Below are positions 44,786 to 55,339 of a stretch of DNA of 64,000 nucleotides, piece after piece. The stretch is from the NCBI RefSeq assembly GCF_008831285.2, contig NC_045139.1, positions 22,918,412 through 22,982,411 of the forward strand, read 5' to 3'. Each line of letters starts with the position of its first letter. Within the stretch, counting starts at the first letter, position 1. Origin of the DNA: Nymphaea colorata. Taxonomy: Eukaryota > Streptophyta > Magnoliopsida > Nymphaeales > Nymphaeaceae. A program made the position numbers and the translations under genes. The notes beneath the pieces are model-generated. The model was not told the origin of the DNA. It ran no database searches and saw only the letters and a program-made list of their open reading frames with translations.

Positions 44786-46421
44786 GTGTTAGACATTTTG
44801 ATCTCATAACACATGGTCCCTTGTTAGGTACTATATCATACAACCTACTCTCCTATATATTTACTGAATATTTTATAGATGTTTGGTCCACAATTAATGA
44901 AGCAGTGAGAATGAACAGGGAAACACCTGAATTGAGCAAGCAAAAGATGTACAATCTCTTCAAGTTCAAAGATATTGTGAACAGGTTAGCATGATGGACT
45001 TAGCATGGGCTGTTAAGCGCCAGCCATGGTTCAAATACGTGTCATTCCTTAGTGTAATCAAATCACATAAGTCTATAATCCGAGCTCAAGGTCTTATACG
45101 CCTCAAGGTCCATCTTTGAGTTTCTTTTTGAGCTTCTTGAAAAAATTCGAGCTAAAATATCAATCCATCATTTGTAATACCAAAAGAAGTGTATACCGAA
45201 AATTAGGATGTGTTAAAAGAAAGGATCGACTACAAAAACGTAATTTAATTATAAAAATTTAAAATAAATAGTAACAAATGTATGTGATGCTTATATGTGG
45301 TAAAAGGTAACAGCATTGTTAGTTAAAGATGGAACATTTTTACAAAAGCACTCTCAAAATTTGATGATTATATAGTGGCAAACACACTTAAGCTTTGATT
45401 TCTTTTATTTAATTAACTGCATACTTCCCAGCATTTTCGGTGGTTGAATGACAAAAACCAAAACTTAAGCATGTTTTTGTTACCCTGTCAAATCTTAAGT
45501 GTATTTTTATAAAAATTTTAATAAAAATATGAACAGAAACAATGGAAAATGTGAGGTAAAATGTAGGGGAAAAAATCAAGTAGAAGACACAACAGCCTCT
45601 TAGTTGTTGTCGAGCAATCCCTATTTGAGTTCCTGTTTGCCACCTCGTCTAAGTAAAATATGCTTTTCATTAACCACTTTTTTGGATGGAGGGAATAGGG
45701 AGAAAGGAATGAAAAGGATTAACAAAGTTGTATTTGATTGTCTAATTATAATGGAAGGAAAGAAAAGATTTAGGCAAACTTTTGCTCGGAAAGGAGGGAA
45801 TAGAGAGCAGATGAAAGGAATGGAAATGGCATGGTAGTCTATTTTCACCCCCTCCAATATTTAGGAAGATTGGGAGGGAAAGGAATGAGGTTTCAAGAAA
45901 TGACATTTTGTCCTCAAAGTTGGAGAAGTAATCCTTAGGATTGAAAACTGAATTTTCATACACATCACTCAAAGGTAAACTTATTACGTTCTTTTTTTTT
46001 TTACTACAAACGGGCTAGAGAGATCTTTTCCATTAATAGTGAGAAGAAAAAATAAAAAATTAAAGAATCAAATAATAAGAAACATGAACAACAAAAGAAA
46101 CTGCTCGAGTCCAACAGAGCCGTGTGAGCAGATCAATAATCAAAACCTAAGTAGGGAAATCAGATGTCCCCACCAACAACTAAAGAACATTATTAAACAA
46201 ATCTTCATCATCAGTAGAAATTCTCCACAAAGCATTATATATACAAGAAAAGCTGCTAACATTCTCGTAGCATTTGGCCATAGGATCCAAACCACTTGAG
46301 TGAAAGCCAAAGTCTCTCATGATCTTTTCCCTTGCCCCTAAGGTCCAAGACTACATCAGCACCTTGTTACATGTTAACTACTATATCGCTGCATCTTTGT
46401 TTGCAATACAAGTGGTGACCC
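44786..46421. other. Possible LTR remnant and spacer, no gene recognised
   Basis: AGAGGGGGTG followed by TGTTAGACATTTTG (about 44780-44800) looks like a polypurine tract joined to an LTR start, but no partner LTR was found. A segment near 44985-45045 has a tRNA-like box B (GGTTCAAATAC) and could be a SINE relic. 45640-45910 is rich in GGAAGGGAATGG words on both sides. No coding gene is supported. Confidence 0.35.
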
Positions 46422-46542
46422 TTAGAGGTCGTTTGATGGCCACAGGACACGCAGAACAGAACACGCGTATCCTGTTTAGCAGATTTTTTCATCAAACGTT
46501 GGACACCGGACAGGCTGGACAGGACGGACGACTGAACGATGG

Positions 46543-46549
46543 TATAAAT
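46543..46549 (+). promoter_or_regulatory. TATA box in E1 left terminus
   Basis: TATAAAT lies 118 bp from the terminal base, the same distance as in element E2. It faces into the element. Confidence 0.6.
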
Positions 46550-46561
46550 GATTTTTTTGTC

Positions 46562-46597
46562 CCTGTCTGTTCCGAGCTAACCCTCGGAACAGACAGG
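46562..46597 (+). other. Perfect 15-bp hairpin at expected transcription start of E1
   Basis: The arm CCTGTCTGTTCCGAG (46562-46576) and its exact complement (46583-46597) are separated by a 6-nt loop. The loop begins 34 bp after the TATA box, so the hairpin spans the expected start site. E2 has the same arrangement. Confidence 0.85.
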
Positions 46598-46599
46598 AC

Positions 46600-47090
46600 A
46601 GAAACTCATCTCCCGCCCCCGACGACCCCGACCCCAACCCCGAGCCCTCGACACATCTCCTTCTCCTCCACCTCCGCCCCCATCTCCTTCTTCTCCACCT
46701 CCACCCCCATCTCCCCTGCCTTTCTTCTCTTCTCCACCCCCGACTGACTTTTTCCTCCATCTCTGCCCTCGTCTATGCCCCCGAGCTGTCCGATTCCTGC
46801 AGGCAGACCAACCGTAGCTTCCGTTGCAGCCAAGCAGCTCCTCAGCTTCCTCTTCTCCTCTCCTTAGCAGGAACAACAACTCTCCGCAGCAGCGACTCAT
46901 CCGCATCTCTGTCGAGGTTAGGCGCAGGCTGCTTCTCTCTTTCTTTCTCTCTGTTGTTTTCCTTTTCCCTGACCGCAGGCTTACTCCTTTTTCTTGCCCT
47001 TTTTCTATTGCTGGTTATCATTTGCAGGCCACCAGCAGACCAGCCGTAGCTTCCGTTGCAGCCCAGCAACAGCTTCTCGCCGAGGTAAGG
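46600..47090 (+). other. CT-rich leader with candidate splice sites in E1
   Basis: Pyrimidine- and GC-rich sequence like a plant 5' UTR or first exon. A segment around CAGACCAACCGTAGCTTCCG (about 46802) recurs near 47036, flanked by possible donors (GAG|GTTAGG at 46917, GAG|GTAAGG at 47083) and an acceptor (TTTGCAG at 47028). A transcript from the terminal TATA box could splice from here to the FLZ exon. The long frames on both strands here (Ser/Pro or Gly/Glu runs) are compositional. Confidence 0.4.
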
Positions 47091-47099
47091 GCGTCCTCC

Positions 47100-48438
47100 T
47101 TTTTACAACAAAAATTAATCTATAATAGACAAGGTTTCATGACTATTGAGATTTTTTTTTCGGTTGGTTCACATTGATATACTTCTATTGTTAAATTTGT
47201 TAGTTGGAACTTGTTTGCTTTCAATGAAATGATATACATTGACCTGCTTGAAAGCCACGAACACAAGGAAAATTATCTTTCAATTGTTTATATTCAGAAA
47301 TTGGAACAACCCAGGGGAGTCTGCATTTTGTTTAATAAATGTTAAACAAAATATTTACTGAATTTACTGAATCAGACGCCTCAAATATTTGAGGCTTTAC
47401 TGAGGTAACGCCTCAAATATTCTATCAGCCACAAGAAATCTATCTGGGGATGGTTTTTCCTTGTTTAACTTCCTGGATCATCATCAACAACCACATGATA
47501 CATCATAGAAAAAGTCCCAAATTTCACGAATATCTGTTGTCTTTAGGTCAAAATGCCAACATGTGTGAAGTGCAGATCGCTGGGAGCTTGTTTTAGACAC
47601 TCAAAATATTCCAGTAGTGGAACACAAAAAAAAAAGCAGTTGAGATAGTTTTCTAATTTAGCAGGTCAAAAAGTAAGTTATGCTCACGGACAGGGAGATC
47701 ATCCATGTAAACGCGTCGCAGAACATGAACATATTATGCCAACATATGTAAAGTGTGCACCTTCGAAGCTAAAAGAACAATGAACTTTGTATCTTGTCGT
47801 CACACACAGAGAGACATTCCATTTGCATAAAGATGATTGACCAAATGCTTGAATCAGAAGGAAAAGCAAATGAAAAAAAAAATTATTTTGATTTAAGATT
47901 TGTCATCGATTGCTGATTTTAGGGGATTGGCCATTGCCATTTGCAACTGCAAAAGGCTCCAGGAGGCGCTTTGAGAAGTCACATTATTATACATGTTCAG
48001 ATAAATCAGGGCCGTCTATGCGATTGTATCAAATGGGAAATGAGGCAACTTCTTGTTTCTTTGAATCATTTGATATCACTTTCGTAGCTCTTCTTCATTT
48101 TCCCAGTGGGGATAAATGAGCGATCTTAGGTGATAAAATAGAAGACTTGACCATTCAACCACCTGTCTATTGACACATGCATGATCCCACGGTCATTTTC
48201 TGCATAACCTTTCGTCCTTTCATTCTCTTGAAGCTTGATTAGCACAGGCTCGTTTCTACCTAACTTTAATGGGTCCCTGCACAGAGCAACTTGACTTACA
48301 GATTCATTTAATGATTAAAATTTCATTTTGGTTCCATGGCTATCCACGGTCTAATTTAGGCGCTTATCAAAATTTAGTTAAAGCAACTAAAAAAATTAAG
48401 GATAATCGTACACATAAGTTTGTGTGTGTGTGTATGTC

Positions 48439-48475
<37 letters not shown>

Positions 48476-49788
48476 AGGTAATTTTACCACTTTTAGATGA
48501 TAAAGCAGCTGCACCATGTTCTTGTTCTTTTAAAGGATTCATTCATATTCTCACTGAAGCCTGAACCTACTAGTATCCTGTTCAATTGTTTCTGGAATCA
48601 TTTTACCTGCATGTTCTTCCTTCCAAGAACCCTTTGCATGCGATGAATTTTGTCCAGTAAGTCTGGAAAGCAATCAGTCTCATTTGGCAGCAATTGAAGT
48701 ATATTCTCCGATTCCACCACTCCTTTTCTTGCATACTCAGTTTGGCATGAAAGCAACCTGCAAATACCATTCTTTATGGTCTCTTATAACCATAATCCTC
48801 CAGCTCTTAATGGTAAATTTTGCCATTTCTATCATAGTTTCAGCGAATCTCAAACTACAAGAAGCAATTTGGGTAATATTCACGTTTTTAAGTCTGTATG
48901 TTAGTCCTATGGATGTCTTCAATACCACTGCAAACTGGCCTATACCAGTCAATTTGCTTCGAATTAGTAAATAATGTTCCGTTGGGGATTCTATAAGACA
49001 CATTCAACTCTTGAGGAATAACAAAAACATGCTCATGGTCAAATGTTTTAAACTAGACAACTGAATTCGACATGAAAAAGCTATCAAACGTAAAATGCTT
49101 TTGTTGTATCATTAGAAATTGAGTGTTTCTGTAATATTTTGGTTTATTTTGGGTTCACATGTACAAAGGATGCCAATTTAGTTTAGATCTATCCCTAAAT
49201 CTTCTGAAAATCTGATTCATCTCCAGGGTTGGTTACTTGGTTTTGTCATTGCTTCTGTGCTTCTCTTCTGGTGAAACCTATTACATATTTCCTGCTGCTT
49301 TTGGGTGCATCTCTATGAGTGTTGATTCAATGTAGCGCAGTTCCCACGTCCTGAATTTGGTAAATATAGGATCAATTCACTTGTACTGTATTATAGTCAC
49401 ATATTCACAATGGTTCTCCGCTTGGTGATCAGATCTCCTAGCTGTTAACACTTAATGCTTCTCCTGTATTGCATTTTCATAGTAACAAATATGCAGGGCA
49501 ACTAAAAAAATTTCATTTTGGTTCCATGGCTATCCACGATCTAATTTAGGCGTTTATCAAAATTTCATATTTCATTTTCTCTCTCTTATACTGGATACAT
49601 ATATATATATAGAAAGAGGATTGGAAGGTGTAACTTAGAAGGAAGAAGCATGTTGTCATCGTTATTATAAATGAGTTCTTTAAACTGCGTAGGTTCCTTC
49701 CTTTCGCCAGTCACCAATATATTTTGATAAAAAAAAATTCTCAGCTAACTCTAGCTCTGTTTCGGTGCTCCTTTTTTGTTTTGGTCAG
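47100..49788. other. E1 interior without recognised gene
   Basis: AT-rich, intron-like sequence before the FLZ exon. It contains a 59-60 bp direct repeat (48317-48375 and 49507-49566) and a TG/TA microsatellite (48421-48477). I could not find the first exon expected of an FLZ gene (the part carrying the first CX2C pair). Confidence 0.5.
48317..48375 (+). repeat. Direct repeat inside E1 (partner 49507-49566)
   Basis: AATTTCATTTTGGTTCCATG through TTTATCAAAATTT occurs twice, about 1.19 kb apart, with two substitutions. CAACTAAAAAAATT follows the first copy and precedes the second, which suggests a tandem duplication or a rearrangement within the element. Confidence 0.85.
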
Positions 49789-49942
49789 GGGTGATACTGC
49801 ATACTGTAGTCTAGAGTGCAGGCAGCAGCAGATGAACATCGATGAGAAGAAGGAGAAGTGCTCGATGACATCCATGAAGAAGGAGGCAGCCCCTGCTGGG
49901 TCTAAGCCCTCCGGGAAAGGAGAAACAATTGCTGCAGCATGA
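49789..49942 (+). pseudogene. Captured last exon of an FLZ-type zinc-finger gene
   Basis: After a strong acceptor (pyrimidine tract then TTTTGGTCAG, AG at 49787-49788), the frame reads RGDTAYCSLECRQQQMNIDE, then KKEKCSMTSMKKEAAPAG, ending at TGA 49940-49942. This is the second half of the plant FCS-like zinc finger (FLZ, formerly DUF581): Y/FCSxECR followed by QxxxDExKEK. In plant FLZ genes this exon begins at this very point, after the MYRG motif. The first half of the finger (CxxC) is missing, so a full protein cannot be made from this copy. FLZ proteins act as SnRK1 adaptors. The exon has no stop or frameshift. Confidence 0.75.
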
Positions 49943-50520
49943 TGATGTTGATGATGATCCACATTATGTTCTATGGAATCTTAGATGATGATGATGATGC
50001 CACATCGTTCTGCTGCCATTTCGGATATTCTACCTTATAATATGTCCTGTATTTTTATAATTTTAGCAAGGGCAGCACTAGTTCTGGGGTTAAAGTGAAG
50101 TTAGGACCTTGTTTTTAGAAAAAAAAAGTTGCGGAAATGAAGATTACTAGCTCCTTGTATGATTGGCTAGGGTGCAGCAAGAATTTTCCTTAGATGGGTA
50201 TCCAATGTTCACACGAGATTTGAGAGAAAAGAAGTGAAAAAGAAAAAGTGAAAAGAAAGTATAAGAACTTATTGTTATTGTCCTGGACTTCTTTCTTCTT
50301 CATGTGAAAAAGATGGTAAAAAAAAACTTGGTTGTCTTGTACGGCTCTCTTCTTCCCTCTGTGAATGAAACTTCATTTTAAAGATCACCAGGAGCCATTG
50401 TTATGTATCTTCGCATCCAGAAAGGTTTATTTGGACATATTATAATCTTTTTCACCCATTCTGGTGCTCGTGACTGCCAATAAAGTATTCGGTATTGCAG
50501 ACAAATTTCTAATTTATCTT
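49943..50520 (+). other. Captured 3' UTR and downstream sequence of the FLZ gene
   Basis: GATGATGATG-rich sequence follows the stop, then T-rich plant 3' UTR-like DNA. No further exon is visible. The E1 right terminal module starts at about 50550. Confidence 0.45.
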
Positions 50521-50756
50521 TCATAATTGTAATTAGATTTGTTTATTAAGCGAACAAACGTCAGACAAGACGGACAGAGCAGACAGAACAGACATATGTG
50601 AAATAAACGTTGGACGAAAAGAACATGGTGTTCTGTTCTTAAAATCATCAAACGGTGGACAAAGAACATCATTGTCCATGAGGACAGGACAGTAGTGTAA
50701 TGGACAGGACGTCCTGTCTGTCCTGTCCCAATGGACAGCAATCAAACGACCTCTTA

Positions 50757-52289
50757 GGTTCATACCAGCAACCAGCTGCTACCAGCCACCGATTCCCCCA
50801 TCCTCAAAGCATCATTTACTAATAATTTAGTTCAATTGTTTAGAACTTCCATATCAAACCAATTATCTAAATACGTTTTATTTGTTTGATCACCGAAATA
50901 CATGCAACATGTACCGTTCTACTTTTCTTGAACTTAAAAATAATTTTCAATACTTTAAACTAATTTAAGTATTAAATATTAAATATTAAATATAACCTCA
51001 TAATGGCCCTACATCTTCATATGAAACTTTTCTTTATTTCTCTATTCAATCTAAATATAGAAAAATGTTGGCACAACCCATGCTTCTTTTACTTGAAATG
51101 AAAAAAACTTTGTGAAAGTAAATAGTTCCCCATAGTTTTTTTATAAATAATTCAAAGAATAATCTTTTACATGACAAAATAATTGAGAAAAAAGGCAATG
51201 ATTTAAAAGATCTTGACTCTGGAGGGGCTGCCGTGAGTATGTTTGATCATGGTCTTTATTGATGATGATTTGATAAAGCAACACTATGTTATTGTTTTAA
51301 AGAGCATTCATAGCTACCATTTAATTGTTGAATTTATTGGTGTGTTACTTTTCCTACCTATAAACAATAGCAAGCACTATATTTGAGTTAAAGGGTGTAC
51401 CATAGATCCAGCCAGGCTTTGTGACAAGGCAAAATCTTGGAGGCAGAAGGGTGCGGATTTGGTGGTTTATGCTGAAGGCAGTTTACCCAAAGTAAACATT
51501 TTAAAAAATATATAATTGTTAAATTTAGAAATAATATTCATAATTACTTCCAGCATGTTTAGTGACACTGTTAAACATATACCTCCAAAATACATTTAAA
51601 GCATATTTAGGTGATAGTTCTAATGCAAGCCTGTGGGAAGGATCCTTCCTACCTTCATTGAAGAGCTGTAAACAAACTTACAAAAGAATCAAAAGAGCTC
51701 CGCTAGGCTGCAACACTCCAGAAATAAGGAGAGTGCAATCCAAGAACAGATGGACAAGACATGAGACAAAAAACTGAGCTACATTACAGCTCCTTACATC
51801 AGCGTTTAAATATTTTCAATAATGTGGACTAAATGGTTGTCATCCAGCAGAGTTACATTATGGGCCATAGAGGACAACACAGAAAGATGATTTAGGACAA
51901 TACTTCTACCTTCGATCGCTTGCCTAAGTATCTCCTTTCAAGCAACATTGCTACACAAAATAGCAATGTCCGTCGTTTCACAATCTACCCTTTGGATAAT
52001 GTCTTCAAGAATTCTCATTTCATGCATTAGATTATCTCCCTCATTGCAAAATACCTTTACCTGGTCGGTGGGAAGGCCACCACGATTGAGCAGGACACCG
52101 ATTTTCACGTGTTCCATAAATCAAAAGGTAAACGAATATATGATAAGCCCATGGTTATAGACTGGCTGGCAGGAAGACGTTATGATCCCATGCCTAAGCC
52201 AATGATCTACTTCCTTAGCCTAATCCTTCCAATCAATTGTTAGCATAGTCATAGTGTAAGCAATACATACCAAGTTGGAGAAATTCTTA
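50757..52289. other. No gene recognised
   Basis: AT-rich spacer between E1 and a LINE fragment. Short frames (for example 51562-51777) have no domain. Confidence 0.5.
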
Positions 52290-53760
52290 ATTGAGTAGAG
52301 GTTACCATTGTGCACTGCCTCTTTCCTTAATGCCCCTATTTTTTAGAGGACAGTGCAAAAACAACCCTCCAACTCTTTGACTTCCATCCCTTCTTAAAAG
52401 AAGTCGAGTACCACTGTTGAATTTTGGACAATGTTATAGCATGCCAAAGTCTTCTCTTAAATTTTCCCATAACATCCCCCACAAGTTAGCTGAAAATTTA
52501 TAGAGAAAGAAGAGGCAAAGAGGGTCTTCTCCACTACAGTAGCATAGAGCACATCTACTGGGGAGGTGTATTCCCAGCTTTCTTAGTCTTTCTTGTGTTG
52601 GAAGCTTGTCTTCACATGCCAAGTATAGCCACCAGCCAGTCCTGCGGTGACCACGGTTTTGCCAAAACTATTCATGCCACTTGTGCAATTGATTTGTTGG
52701 TCATATCATCGCCGTACATCCTTCCTCCTCATCTCAGACACATCCTTACCAAGTCATATCAACTGATCTTCTCTAGGAGATCTTCAAGGTGGACCTAATG
52801 AAGTTTACTTACAACCATTCTGGTGATATCCTCATCCCAGTCCTATAACTCAAGTTCATTTGATAGAGACTCATGTCAACATTCGGGTTGATTTGGCCTA
52901 GGAAATCTATGTGAATTTATTGGACCATGATTGAGTTAGACCACCGGTCCAACCAAAACTTAATATTCCTCCATTTGTAGGGACCCATTCAACCTTATCC
53001 TTAACATCTATCCAATGTTTTAACGTAGACTTTGACAATCACCAATGTTGAGATTTCCTTTTGCAAGTTCAAATGTTGTCCTCTTGCAAGTATTTTTTTC
53101 AAGATGTCCAACATAGGCTTCCCTTAGTCAACACAGATATCACAAGATGAATCAAGAAAGCTTTGTTAATGCAAAAGGAGAATATGAATCAACACCCCCT
53201 TCAAGGTAAGGGATGCAGAGTTGCTTCCATGCTATGTAATGGAGAGTTCAGTGTTCCTAACTACCATTCCACGAAAATTTTACCATTGAAAATTTTGGCA
53301 TAAATAAGACCCAATACTCTACCATCTGAGAATGAACCTTTTAAAGGCATAGTGTATCAGTGAAAAATAAGGCTTTACTCTTCCACATTGCTTGATAATT
53401 GGAGAACTTGAAAATAAGAAAATCACAAAGATTTGTTGTCAGCTTGCTTGTAAATAGGGGAAGCCCAAATAAGAGTTTAGAAGCAAAGCACTATTCTACC
53501 CCAGCATTCTATTAATAATACAAAGTCTTTCAGTGCCATGGTTTTTATTCCAATCTAATAGGCCTCTTCGAACATCTTCAACTTTACAAAGAAAGTTAAT
53601 CAATGTGCATCCCCGCAGCTAACTACACCACTGCTCAACAACAATGTTGTGGCAAGCCTTTTATTACCCCAAAAAAGCATGTACTTGAAGAGCTTTTTTT
53701 CCAAAATAACAATTGATGGGATCATTAGTAAGCACCAATAGCATGCTATGATCAAATACC
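52290..53760 (-). pseudogene. LINE RT C-terminal/zf-RVT fragment
   Basis: On the minus strand, 52434-52660 reads GLVAILGM(ACEDKLPTQERL)RKLGIHLPSR then CALCYCSGEDPLCLFFLYKF and ANLWGMLW. This matches the plant LINE zf-RVT region (xLxTxxRLxxxG, CxLCxxxxEDxxHLFFxC..xxxW), with His changed to Cys. Upstream on the same strand (about 53100-53720), broken frames such as EKKLFKYMLFWGNKRL and GIKTMALKDFVLL resemble the RT thumb region (SxFLWxG, KxxGGLGxxxL). Many stops. Ends were not resolved. Confidence 0.6.
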
Positions 53761-54039
53761 ATTCTAGGATGCACTCAACTTGATTCCTATAATAAAAAAA
53801 AGCTCACCATCTAGGGCTAGCAAAGGTCCAATCCAATCTACACTAGATATTCCTTCCTTCTTCCATGTTGTTACACTAAGTAAAATGTTTTATGGATACT
53901 TCAAGAATGAAAAGTTGGCAATAAAAAAATGAAAGAATTGAAGATCGTGCATGAGTTCTGGTTGGGAGGTCCCCAATTTTATCCCCTTGGTTTCCTTGTA
54001 GCATTAAAGTCACTTAAAATGACACGAGGGAGAGAAATG

Positions 54040-54368
54040 TGATAAAATAAAGATGGCTGAAGATCACGATGGAAGAATTTCTCCTAAAATCAAGCAGTTG
54101 GTTGAAGATCATGTTGAAGGATCTTCCTAAAATCAAGCAATCAGCTGAGCATAAAGAAAGAATTTAAAATTCAAGGGTTACCTTGTTTATCTAAATCAAG
54201 ATCCATGATTGTAGGATCTTTGTTGTAACTCCAACTATATATATCAATAAAGGGCTCTCTCCAAAATCATTCAGAGAGAGAGAGAGTTTCCCTCTTGTCG
54301 TGGATGTAGGCTGAGTTTAGCCAAACCACGTTAAGTGCTTGTGCCTTCTATTTTCTTCTCGTTTTTCA
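54040..54368 (+). repeat. 5' LTR of copia element D
   Basis: 329 bp, TGATAAAATAAAG to GTTTTTCA. It contains a TATATATATCAATAAAGG promoter/poly-A region and a GA tract near 54271-54289. Confidence 0.9.
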
Positions 54369-54380
54369 TGGTATCAGAGC
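54369..54380 (+). other. Primer binding site, copia element D
   Basis: TGGTATCAGAGC, directly adjoining the 5' LTR; full match to initiator tRNA-Met type. Confidence 0.9.
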
Positions 54381-54384
54381 TAGA

Positions 54385-55339
54385 GTAATCGTGAAGAACA
54401 GAGGAAGAATAGAGAGATCTACTGTCTATTCTGTGGCTGCCACCAGAGGGTCACTGACTTCAACTGTTCTTCTTTTTTCTGTCGGGCATGCTTCCAATTC
54501 CATCTGGTGCTTTCTCTCTATCGTTCAAGATTAAAGTCATTTTGGCCTCTATATTTTTCTCTGCATATCAATATTGAACATGTGGTTATCACCGGCAGTA
54601 AAATTTCTGCCTTTTTTTCCTTTTCTGGCAAACTGATATCTATCGGCGAATGGTATCCCATACAAAAGATCAACAAAAATTTTGTTTTGATCAGTTCTGT
54701 TGGTGTGAATGCCTAAAGTTATAATGACAGCCTAAATTTTGCCCATGTTTCCGTCCCTATTTTGGACGCAGAACAAAGCACGAACTGCCCGGGAACCTGT
54801 CGCAAAAAATGGCTGGCGTTGTCAGCTCCAGTGACACCAAGGGTCGAGCAGTAGCTCATTGGAATCGTCTCCTCCTAAGGAATCTACATACCAATTTTTA
54901 GAATTTTTCTCGTTGTCTGTGAGGATATATGAATTTTGGAAGAGGAGCCTGTCGCTGGTAGCTCTCCAGCAACTACGACCTTTGAATCCTCTGCTTCCCT
55001 AATTCCTTTCCACGAATTGGGATTGAGGAGTCATCGTGTGATCATGGCACTTGTATCCACTGGTGTTCAGCTCTCTGGTCATTCTGACTATCGAGTAGTA
55101 AACTCTTGGACGTCCAAGAGTCCCCAAGAGGTCTCTGTGCAATCTCATATTTTTTTGAACCCTCAGCACGGAGCGATCAATTTTTGTGCGACAGCCAGCA
55201 AGCGTCTGGTCTTTTTGCTTGTCGACAGCCAACGAGTTCTGCTTTTCATCTTCATTTCAGCAAGGATCCATTGTCTGCTTCTTTTCTGAGGTGAATCATT
55301 AAGAACCTGCAGACATAGAAGGTGCTAGACACGTCTGTC
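54385..55339 (+). other. Long leader between primer site and gag, copia element D
   Basis: About 950 bp without recognised gag sequence. Frames at 54936-55289 and the minus-strand one beneath lack domains. An untranslated leader of this size is unusually long for copia. Confidence 0.45.

Larger units (their letters stand above)
46425..50753 (+). mobile_element. PIF/Harbinger-type non-autonomous element E1 carrying a gene fragment
   Basis: 4329 bp bounded by the inverted termini GAGGTCGTTTGAT (46425 on, and reverse-complemented ending at 50753), with target duplication TTA on both sides (46422-46424, 50754-50756). A TTA/TAA duplication defines PIF/Harbinger. Subterminal regions are packed with GGACAG and AACAGA words on both ends, probably transposase binding sites. 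The left terminal ~170 bp holds a TATA box and hairpin, and the right terminal ~199 bp matches element E2 closely. The interior holds CT-rich leader sequence with possible splice sites, and the last exon plus 3' UTR of an FLZ gene. I find no DDE transposase or Myb-like ORF. Confidence 0.8.

Noticed and set aside
44780-44800. Polypurine tract plus TGTTAGAC, possible 3' LTR start
   Set aside because: No matching LTR copy, primer site or coding region nearby.
44985-45045. tRNA-like segment with a box B (GGTTCAAATAC)
   Set aside because: No cloverleaf can be drawn and box A is poor; at best a SINE relic.
46476-46906. Gly/Glu/Arg-rich minus-strand frames in E1
   Set aside because: Antisense of the CT-rich leader; composition effect.
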